Below, piece after piece: positions 22,712 to 32,756 of a DNA stretch of 64,000 bases. This stretch comes from Lichtheimia corymbifera B2541 (Eukaryota; Mucoromycota; Mucoromycetes; Mucorales; Lichtheimiaceae), in NCBI GenBank assembly GCA_000697475.1, contig JNEU01001090.1, forward strand, positions 124,001 to 188,000, in the 5' to 3' direction. The translations under genes were made by a program, and so were the position numbers. Within the stretch, counting starts at the first letter, position 1, and each line of letters starts with the position of its first letter. The notes beneath the pieces are model-generated. The model did not search any database, was not told the DNA's origin, and worked only from the letters and a program-made list of their open reading frames with translations.

Positions 22712-25700
22712 TTATAACGTTTGATAATAACACGTGCATCGGTGTCGTGAATAAAGTTGTGTTTGGAGAAAAGTTGTGAGTTGAGGAAGTATTCAATGTT
22801 GTATATTTTCATGAGACGGGCCTAAAATAAGCGTTTGAGTGGAAAGGGAAGGGATAATACACACAAACACAAAATACATACCCTGCTTTCGAGATCTTCT
22901 ACATCCACCTTGATTTCTGAGGGAACCGCCCGGTGACGGATTTGGTGCAATCGAGACTTTTCACGGCATATAGATTCCAAGGTAGAAAGTAACAATTCGT
23001 CTCGGTCTTGGGCACTTGTAATATATTGGCGGAAACGCTACATTGACAAAAAATAAAGATGTGAGTTGCTATTGCAAAAGTAGGTTACAGTGGCATTGCT
23101 TACCTTTCTTAGTGTATTCATCATGCTGAATTTCTGTGCGCTGATGAAGCTTTCCAATGCAACCTTGATAGCCATATCGACATCATCTGATCGTACGTAT
23201 TCTCGAAGATGCATCTTGGCATGTGCTTCAGCTAATCGGACCATGGATTCCAAGTGACGCACGGTGATGGGGATACTGCCGCTGACAAGGGACTCGCGAC
23301 GTAATTCGGAATACAGGCGTGAAAGCTTATCTTCGTCAAGTTGATGCAATTTGGGATGGATCTTTTCACGAGCATACATGATGTACTTGCGAAGAATATC
23401 TTGAGGAATAACATCAGCGTCTTCTTCGGCGGGCAAGGCATGATCATTGTTAGCATCAAATTGTGGATGGCTGCGAATATGGCTGCTAATGACATTTTCG
23501 GCAAGAATATGGTCTTGTTCAGGCTCAACCGTGTCCTTGACAACACAAAGGACATCGAAACGAGATAAGATGGGCTCGGTCAATTCGACGTTTTGTGAGA
23601 ACGGTATGGATGCATTGTATCGACCACGAATAGGATTGGCCGCTGCAATCACTGAACACCGAGCCTGCAGCGTTGTGACAATACCAGCTTTGGATATAGA
23701 AATAGATTGTTGTTCCATGGCTTCGTGAATGGATGTTCTATCAACACACAAAAAATGGATTATTATCGTCATCCTCTAATCCTCTTTGACTATTTCCATA
23801 TATACATACCTGTCAGCGTCATTCATCTTGTCAAACTCATCAATCAAACAAACACCACGATCAGCCAATACAAGCGCACCACCTTCAAGTGTCCATTCCC
23901 GAGTAATTGGATCCTTGTGCACAGAGGCTGTTAAACCGACAGCACTGGCACCTTGGCCGGTTGTGAATACTGCTCGATGTGCTGTCTTCTCGATATACTT
24001 TAGGAATTGCGACTTGGCAGTACCAGGATCACCAAGCATAAGGATATTGACATCACCACGGATCTGATGCTTGCCCTGAATGTTCTTGGGAACACCGCTA
24101 AAGAGAGACAAGGCAATGGCGCGTTTGATGTCATCGTGTCCATAGATAGATGGCGCAATGCTCTTCATAATCTACATAACCATGTTCCCAATATCAATAC
24201 CATTCTTCTTCTTCCAATCCATTCCTCTGAAACATACCTTACGACCGATCCGCTTATCCTTGGCCATGTTTTGAATCATCTTTTTATCATCGTCGGTCAA
24301 TCGATAGGCAGCAAACATGTCCTCCTTTTTGTTGATATAATTGGCTTCAATGATGGTGGCAAATACAGGGAAACCATTCTTGGTACTCAATGACGCATCA
24401 AAGTTATTTCTGTAAACACCAATCACTTCCTATAGTAATGACCAAAAGTTAGTCCCCTTGTATAATCCATGTCATGTCCCTCCCCAATACTTGCAATTTC
24501 TTCACCAGGCTTGGCAGCATCAATAAGATCCCACAAGCAAATGACTTCACGATGGCGTGGAAGACGACCAGGAGGAACGGTGCCAGGACTTTCTTGGATG
24601 GTGAGTTTCTGATAGTTGCGGTAGACGGTTTGTTCCATGTTGACGTTGAAAGGACCTTTGCTCTGACAGCTGGGACAAGTGCGAATTTTGATTTCGCTGT
24701 GAATATCTTGATAAAAGGGGCCGAGCAATTCGTTACATTTGCCGCAGTTGTATTTGACCCATTTGAGCTGAGGAAAGACGCCGGTACGACGTGTAACAAC
24801 ACCATTGACACGAACAAGACAATTGAGCTGGCTTTGACGCAAGTCGCGAAGGGTGTTGACAGTAGGCAAATCGGTGATGCGGATATGGATTTCACGATGA
24901 ATGCGTTCGTATTCTGGATATTGCATCAAGGTCACCTCAAGAGCCACTTCATCGAGAATCTTGAACATGGCAATGGGAGCATTGGCCAAAAAGTAGGCGA
25001 GCACAGGCTTGCTTTCCACCAATTGTTCATAGTTGATTTCAAACGATTCCTTGTTACCTATATTTTATATACATTAACCCAATGATTCCTTTTCCCATTT
25101 CGAGAATAACTTACGTTCACCCATGTCACGGATACGTTCACCATAAACCGAAGTACCATGTTCATCCACATAGGTTTGTAAAAAGTTTTTGAATTCACGC
25201 TTGACGGCTCGTCGAGGTGCTTCTTGACTGACCCATTCACTGATACTGGCAGTTTTGACATTACGCAGATCTTCCAAGGACATTTCAGGCTAGAAAAGAA
25301 TTTTTTTGACATCAGTGAAACATGTTGTATAACGCACACAAAACACACACACGCACTTACCACAGCATCATCCTCCATATCATCCAATGGATCCACGTCA
25401 TAATTATGTCTACGTCGAGGGCGAGAAGTAATGATAGGCATGCCGGCTTCTTCATCGTCAAGGCCGTCCATAAAGGCGTTGGCAAGTCGGCCTTCACGTC
25501 GACGAATCTCCACATCACGTCGTCGTAGTTGAGCATCCACTGCGTTGCGAGTAGCAAGATCCAAAGGATCATATTCTTCTTCATCAAGACCTCGTTCTTC
25601 ATATCGATCCAATTGTGGGTTGACCTGATAATCTCTATGACAACAACCATCAATCCAACTTTGCCATATTTTTATATATGTCGTTTTTTACCTTTCCATG

Positions 25701-25997
25701 TCAGAGCCAAAGAGATCTTCACCTCCATCGGATTCAATGGCTTCTTCATCGTCAATCACGTCGTCAGCATCGTTGCGGTATTCGATTTCAGAAAAAAAGG
25801 GAGCTGGCGAGGAGGGGAGCACTTCAGAGGGAAGAGGATCGGATGGCAAAGGTGAACCAGGTGCTGCTGGAGAGGCATGGTCGTTGTCTGCACCACCCTG
25901 AAGACTATCTCTTCTTCTTTTACGATCAGAACTTGACTAGAGAGCATTATGAGCATGAGGTGCATTATGACTTTGGAGAAACCGATCAACCCACCAT
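22708..25997 (-). CDS. MCM2: DNA replication licensing factor MCM2
   Basis: Subunit of the MCM2-7 replicative helicase. In order: acidic Ser-rich N-terminus, [19 protein letters not shown] (about 25.6-25.7 kb, typical of MCM2), a C4 zinc motif CGKC...CPSC (24.67-24.75 kb), Walker [10 protein letters not shown] (about 24.02 kb), Walker [11 protein letters not shown] (about 23.83 kb), [15 protein letters not shown], arginine finger ILSRFD (about 23.56 kb), and C-terminus [13 protein letters not shown]. The first coding exon appears to be only the ATG (25995-25997), followed by intron GTGGGT...CTCTAG (25937-25994) and then [11 protein letters not shown]; an in-frame TAG directly precedes the second exon, so without this splice the first usable ATG would be MERDYQ. 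A CGCGAAA box lies 22-28 bp upstream of the start. The stop overlaps that of Spc19. Confidence 0.93.
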
Positions 25998-27166
25998 GGT
26001 AGTGTGTGTGCGCGTACACGCGAAAGTTTTGAGGAAGAGAAAAACAACGAGCGCGTTCCTCGCGCCGCCCTGAATCCTCGACTTCTACCTCTCAATCCGA
26101 CTAGCGAAAATGAGCAGTCAACTGTAACTTTTTTATTGCCTTTTTTCTTTTTACAACATGGAAATCCTTTATCCAAAGTCGGTCGTTGATGTCGGTTAAG
26201 AGCATCCTGCCTTGCAAATCCTTTTTGACAGTGCTGGCATATATAAGCCTTGATCCCCGTATGAAGTCGTGCATGCCTATTTCGATCATGTTGCCTTGCA
26301 AACTGCTTTGGACAAAAGGCACATGCAAAAGGCCGTTCCAACGTATGTGTACGTTTATGCGATTTTAAATTGTATGGCCGAGTAAAACTCTTGTTGCATC
26401 CTTCCACATCACATGTAAACATACGACGCCGGCATTCAGTTTTGGTTACTTTGGTGGGCAAAGGAGAAGGCCGACAAGATGGCTGATGCTGTTGTTGTTG
26501 TGGTCCCTTCTTGTTGTTGATGGTCGATGATGATTTCTTGGGCTTTGGAAAATAAAGATTGACCATATTGGATGCATAAGGTGGAGTATGTTTGATACGT
26601 CGACCACCACTTTTTCTTTTAGGAGAATCATATTGGGTGGTAGTAGTAGCAGTAGTAGTATCTTCTTCAAGTGAGGAGGAAAAGGAGTCGGTAGTGGTGG
26701 AAGGGAGGCATATGACGTTATGGGTGGTGGTGGTGCCATCATGATCGTCTTCGGGACGGTCAACGGGCCGATCAGGTTGTAAGAAATTGTTACATGACAA
26801 GGAAAGGGCATAGGGAGAAGAAGGGAATGACGGGGTAGGTGATAAAGATGCATGGGACATGTTACTGGTAGTAGTGGATGATGCTGCATCTTCTAATATA
26901 GGCAATGTGACAGGTGGGACATAGGGACCATAATATGATGATGGAACATTGTTATCCATGGTAGTAGTAGTAGCAGTGGAAGTGAAGGCTTGTTGTTGCT
27001 GCATATGAGAAAATTGATGCGGATCATTTTCATGACCAGATGAAAATGTGTCTTGGGAGAACGATGATAGTAGACAGCTCAAATCAAACAAAGGGTCATC
27101 ATACATGGTAGTGGCACTGCTGTAAGGCATAGTAGTAGTGGAGGGTACTTGTTGCGTTTGATTCAT
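25937..27166 (-). CDS. C2H2 zinc-finger transcription factor, Crz1-like
   Basis: The start is the first ATG (MNQTQQVPSTT); the frame is open a little further upstream without an ATG. The N-terminal ~260 residues are Thr/Ser/Gln-rich and low complexity, with FDLSCLLSSFSQD. Three fingers follow: FTCDVEGCNKSFTRPYNLKSH, FACAFCPKQFARQHDRNRH and YICQHCQKGFARQDALNRH. RPYNLKSH, FARQHDR-x-RH and FAR-x-DAL-x-RH in this order are the signature of Crz1, the calcineurin-activated calcium-response factor; the third finger ends in Cys rather than His, also as in Crz1. The lysine-rich tail after the fingers runs through the MCM2 promoter and start to a stop at 25937, so the true C-terminus may be shorter if an unseen intron is used. 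Two TCGCGCGAA words lie 78 and 109 bp upstream. Confidence 0.78.
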   Translation of the reverse strand: MNQTQQVPSTTTMPYSSATTMYDDPLFDLSCLLSSFSQDTFSSGHENDPHQFSHMQQQQAFTSTATTTTMDNNVPSSYYGPYVPPVTLPILEDAASSTTTSNMSHASLSPTPSFPSSPYALSLSCNNFLQPDRPVDRPEDDHDGTTTTHNVICLPSTTTDSFSSSLEEDTTTATTTTQYDSPKRKSGGRRIKHTPPYASNMVNLYFPKPKKSSSTINNKKGPQQQQHQPSCRPSPLPTKVTKTECRRRMFTCDVEGCNKSFTRPYNLKSHKRTHTLERPFACAFCPKQFARQHDRNRHARLHTGIKAYICQHCQKGFARQDALNRHQRPTLDKGFPCCKKKKGNKKVTVDCSFSLVGLRGRSRGFRAARGTRSLFFSSSKLSRVRAHTLPWWVDRFLQSHNAPHAHNAL

Positions 27167-27429
27167 ATACAAAAAGAAGAGCAAGAAATAAAAACAGGTG
27201 ATTTTGTGGGTTGTCCTTTATTTGTTTTATCCAATACATTGTCTCGCGCGAAGTGCTATGTCCACCAAGGTGGATCGCGCGAAATACGTTTTTGGAGATT
27301 GAGAGAGGGGGCGCAAAGTAAGCCAATGTTGAACCATTTTGTATCACCATCGAGTCAACTGGGGAGCGAGAAAACAAAGGCAAACACAACAAAGGAGGAG
27401 AAGAGTAGAAATACAACATCTCTTTATTA
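27167..27429. promoter_or_regulatory. Upstream region of the Crz1-like gene with two palindromic TCGCGCGA boxes
   Basis: TCGCGCGAA occurs at 27244-27252 and 27275-27283. The second continues as TCGCGCGAAA, whose complement TTTCGCGC fits the E2F consensus TTTSSCGC and contains the SBF-type CGCGAAA. The region also holds the 3' flank of the sterol-transfer gene, which ends at 27430. Confidence 0.4.
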
Positions 27430-30400
27430 TTATTCTATTCTCTTTTGATCAATTCGTTCTGCCAATATCTCATTACAACGAGACCCTGCTGCTCCATGGT
27501 TGCTGTTGCTGTTGTTGCGACACCGTAGTTGTTCATCGATTAACCAGTTCCAATATTCATTTTCCAGTATTCGACGATCCATAGCATTGAGTAATTGGAA
27601 AGCTGTTAATACTTCATAGCGTAAGGTACCCAGGCGTTCACGGGTATACTTGAGTTCTGCACCCATCAGTTGATGTCGCGCGCTGAACCACGTGTGTTTC
27701 CACCCCACCGAATTGCCACCTCGCTCAGCTTGGAATGATTTGTACAACCTAAGTGTAACCCATCCATGAATCCAGTTAATGGGATTCTGGCATTGACTAT
27801 CGTTCACAATTACCTTGGATTAACATGCTCAAGGGTGATATTGCCTTGCGCTAGACCATCCTCCAAATCCCGTAAAAATACTGCTCGCCATACAATATGG
27901 GGTAGTTGCTGCTGCTGTTGTTGCTGGTGGTGATGATGATGTTCACTCACGATCGTATCATTTTGTAAGCCTTGATCATGTCTTGGCGTACGCCATGAAA
28001 ATAGATAACCAAACACCAAAAATATCACAATAGCAATCATCGAATGAATGGGTGAAACAGACCACTCTCGTTCCTTGGGTAGTCTGGTTGCTGCCGTTGT
28101 TGTCGCAACAGGGGTGGTGGTGGTAACGATGCCTTCATGATGCTTTTCCTTGGTTGCCAATTTGCCAGAACCAATCAACCGCACTTCTGATTGAAGAATG
28201 GGGATCAAGGCATCTATAGTATCATTCATGCCTTTCATGGCTGCTCGGCTCACCATCCCTAATCATCATATATATCATTCAATCAATCAATCCACTTACT
28301 TTAGCTATCCTGGAGCTTACCTTTGACCATGATGCTTTTGAGCCATTTGATACCGATATGACAAGTTAATTGGCAACTGTGGGGTGACACGTGGGTGATG
28401 CAATATTTTATGCACGGCTCAAACGCATCCGCATAAGGTAAACTCGGTGTCTTGGTGATACTGAGAATTGTATACGATCTATGACACAAAAAGATGAGGC
28501 TGTGCGCATAAAAAATAAAAGCTAGAGATTTACCGTGAGTCATCCTCGGAAAGAACTCGTTGGGATTCAATCACTTCTGTATCTCTTGATTTCACTAAAA
28601 AGGACGACGCATCACGTGAGTCAATGATAACAAATACACCCCTTCTCTTACCCATTGGATTATTCAAGGGCATCACATAGGTTAATGTTCGCTCCAAGAC
28701 ATGATCGCCATTCGATGTCCATGCCGAGATGGTAGGATCTACATCATACAAAGATGAGATTTTTGGGTTACATTGGGATCGTCCTTTGTTATTACCGCTA
28801 TTTTGTTTGGCGGCATTCAATTTGAACCATAATCCATGCTTGCCGGCTGCTTGTCCACTTTGCTTTTCAGAAAACATGTATTGGTACAATGACTTGGCAC
28901 TTGTAGGGAGGGTAATCTTTGCAATCAGTTTGTCCAAATGATCGGCGCATTCACATGTCACAGGTCCTTCTGGAAGCGGTTTATTATTATCAGCATGTTT
29001 GTTGATGGATTGCTTATGACCACCACCACCAGGACCTGGTGAAGATGCTGTAGAGGGTGGCGTTGAAGCTGCTTCCATTGCTGCTGTCAATGCATCCGCA
29101 GCTGCAGATAAGCGGTTTGTTGATGATGTCGCTTCTCGTGATGGTGCTGTTGTATCATCATCACCCATAGGTTGTTGTTGTTGATGTTCAGCACAAGGTG
29201 ATGCAGGTCCTGAAGAAGATCGATAAGGTCGACGTTGTTGACTTGGTGAATGTGGATAGGCTTGAACCGTGAGTGGCGTAACTGCGGCATGAATAGCACT
29301 GGCAGGTGTCACATGGCTGATAGGACGTCTGCTACCCTTGTTCCGACCAGATACAATGCTACGTAGCACATCAAACAGCTCTTGTGTACTCTCTCCCTAT
29401 TATATATAAATGAGTACGCATGGTCGCACTACACCACCATCCTTGAAAAAGCTTCTTACGTCTGATGACTTTGAATTCTCCACCGCAATCCGCAGCCTTT
29501 CACCCACAATTTCGGCATGTTCTAACCAAAGACCAAAACAAAAAGTCTTTGGCGGTTGCGACTTTGTTTCCACATACATCAACATGCCATGAGACGCACT
29601 TGATAATGCACGTTCCAGTCGAATAGCTTTGATATTCTCCAGCGGGATCACAATCTAAGAGCATCATCACAGTCAACATTTTCGTCGTGAGAGAAGCATG
29701 AACACCAGCACATGACTCACAGTATTAACGCATGTCATCAACGTGCAGCTGTAAAACCATAATCTGTTTTGTGTCACGTATCCTCGGCCACTGTAACCAT
29801 ATTCGCTGTCATAAATGCCATGATCGTCCTCATCCTCTTCATTCGTGGTATTAGCTTTGGCTGTCGGTTGTCGGTACAAGGATGCCGAGAATGCTATAGC
29901 AACAACAAATCATGTATGAAAAAAAGTGTGATCTCCTATATACACGTCCCATTATTATTACCTTCGATCACCGTTTCATCCGTGGGGACACTTTGAAAGA
30001 TCCTTCGTAATTCTCTTTGTCTTGATGCCAGCTCGCCAGTGTATCCATTCAATCGCACCACAGGGGCCTCCATTTCAATATGCGATGGCCAAACAACAAG
30101 CATACCAGGATCATTCGTGAATGTATCACCACCATTGAAATAGACATCGGTACCACTACTGGTACTGGATAATGCACTTAGACCCGATTTGATCCATGGC
30201 ATACCCCATGATGACGTTGAAGCGGGTGAGCCGAGTTCATTATTGGTGGTATTAGTTGTTGTAATAGGTGTATTGGAAGAGGATCGTGCTGGTATTTCCG
30301 GTGATGGTTGTTGTTGTTGTTGTTGTTGTGGATTGTTGGGTTCGGCGTGTAGTAAAGAGGATGATGATAATGAGGCTGGTGCTGGTGGTAGTGAAGGTGG

Positions 30401-32460
30401 TAATGAAGGTGCATTCGCTAGCATGAGTGATACAAGCTTGGCAGTGGTGGTGGATGTCGGTATAGAAACGGGTTCTCGTTGTGAGGATGACGAAAGTGCA
30501 GACAACAAGGGTGAATTGGACATGATTGTAGTACGTGTTGAACAATCTTCTAGACGAATATCAAGCATGGATCGAGATATAAGCAAAGGTCCTGGACTCT
30601 CATCCTCTGCTTGTGTTGTCGAGATTCCTCCCTTTTGGTCTTCAATAGCACGCATCCATTGCTGCATTTCATCTTCCGTCTCCGCTTGTACCATGATTGT
30701 ACTAATGATGATGATGATGGTAACTTTTTAATCTCCCACTCTTCCGTCAGCTGATTCCTCATGCATGCTTACCTATCACCATTTCCCACTTCAAAACAAA
30801 AGCGACGGTCCATGTCGGGGGTAACATGACAATCACAATCCGCCAACTTTATCTTGTCATTGATGGCAATACACCCTTTGACTCGGTTGATTGTTGATAC
30901 AGTGCATGAACCAAAGTATCCATCGCGTACGAAAAACCATCGTCGCACCCAAGAATAACGTGCTGGTTTACCAACGATAATGCGTGTGTACAAGTATCCT
31001 TCCTTGCATTCATCAAGCCATGCTCCAGCGCCATTACCAACAATAGAGCTTGTTCTTCGCAAGGGGCTACTGGATAATTGGGGTCGTGGACTGGGACTGC
31101 TGGTGGTGGGAGGATTTGTTTCTGCTGTATTATCCAAGGGTGGTGGTGGAGGTGGAGGTGGTGCATCGGTTAAATCACAATTGCTGGGTGTTGTATAATT
31201 GCGTAATGATCGTTGTGGTCGAACACGCCGTATCATCATGTGTTCCAATAACTGTGTTGCTTTGCTGATTTTCTCCAGCTGATACTCGCTTGTAGCTTTA
31301 CTCTATGATAAAATTTCATATCAGCTCACACTCCGCTTGCATAAACGTTTGATGTGAGAGAGATCCCACACCCACCCGACCCCCCAATTCATACCTCATC
31401 TAACCATTGTTGCCATCCAGGCAGCATTGATCGTGATTGTGTACATGATTGTGTTGCTTGATCAATCTCTTCGACTTGAGCAGCCATCGCGCATGAAAAA
31501 CATTCCACCAGCACATGTTCGAGGTTGGCTTTGAAGGCAATGATCCGAAGAAAGTAATCCTTGGACATTTTAAGGAACGACTTGCGTACATCATAAGCTT
31601 GAAACGCATCTTCTCTGAGTGCACTGGCTTCTTTGGTTTTGCTCAAGGCGCCATACCGCTGCATCTGCGCTTCGTATTTATCCGACATGCGTTCGTATGC
31701 CTTGCGGATTTCCTAAAAATAGACATGTATATATCATCACTCCCCATCCATAAGTTTTGATGATGTGGTGTGCGCGAGGGGGTGGGGGAGGAAATATGGG
31801 GCCCTCTCTTCACATACGCCCCAATCCCCTTTCACCAACCCAACCAACCTTAAAATCCTTCAATTCATGCTTCATAAACTGTTGTAATGGATGTAGCAAA
31901 TTATCTTCCAGATCCGATACCTAAATAGATTGCCTTATCAGTACACGTAATGCATATCTTTTCTTCTTTTTCTCTTTACCATCTTGGTCTTGAAAGCCAG
32001 GTGGCATTGCAGAATACTTGCAAAAGTATTAATGATCATGCCTGCTACCTGTGGGTCTTTTTGAAACATTAACAAGGCTGTCTCTCTCTTTCTCTTGCAT
32101 TAATTGGACACGTTACCAATCAACGACCCATCCAGGTTTTGTGGCAGAATACGTTTGCAGAGATTGCTTGTCTGTGCGTTATATTCTACATATACACATG
32201 TATATGCATAGGCATTAGAAAGAGGTTGCATTGTTGTGTGTGTCACAAAGGGATACTTTACTGATGACGGCGTCAATGAATTGTTTCAGGGCTTTGGTAA
32301 AACCATCCACCCATTTTTCAAATTGGTCGATTTGTTCTTCAAGATGGATGATGTTGGATTTCCATACTGGTGAGTCGAGAACGACATCGTGTATTGTCCA
32401 TATGTTCGTTGGTGATGAAACAAGCGTCGGAAATGCGGTGGAGGAAGAGGATTCCATCAT
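27430..32460 (-). CDS. BAR-PH-GRAM-VASt membrane-contact-site sterol transfer protein (Lam1/Sip3 type)
   Basis: Fungal proteins of this layout sit in the ER at contacts with the plasma membrane and move sterol. N-terminal BAR-like helices lie at 32.46-31.39 kb (IIHLEEQIDQFEKWVDGFT, FKANLEHVLVECF). A PH domain lies at 31.0-30.6 kb (YSWVRRWFFVRDGYFGS, ending EDEMQQWMRAIEDQ). A long Ser/Thr/Gln-rich linker precedes a GRAM domain at 29.9-29.4 kb (GRGYVTQNRLWFYSC, IPLENIKAIRLERAL). The VASt/StART-like domain at 29.0-28.2 kb has LERTLTYVMPLNNPM, SYTILSITKTPSLPYAD and HIGIKWLKSIMVKG. A membrane segment follows (MIAIVIFLVFGYLF, about 28.04 kb) and then a ~150-residue C-terminal tail. The start MMESSSST at 32460 is the first ATG. 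Loops between domains are rich in homopolymer runs. Confidence 0.88.
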
Positions 32461-32756
32461 TGTATATCAGCGAGTGTGTGTGTGTGTGTGAATGTTGGTT
32501 TTAGTAAATCAAGCCAAATGAAACATAAGAGAAAAGAAAGAGGGTTCAAGTATTGTAGGGGGGAGGAAAGGGTGAAGGGAAAGAAAAAAGGTTGGGGGAT
32601 CAAATGTCGATGGGTATATAGCATCATTGTGACTTGTCCCGGAACTCGTCCCGCACAACTGTGGTGTGCGTGCATGTTGTGCTACACATGATATGATGGC
32701 GCATGATGATGGTGTTTTTAAGTTGGGTGTATTTATTCTGGTGGTTTCTTGGTCTA

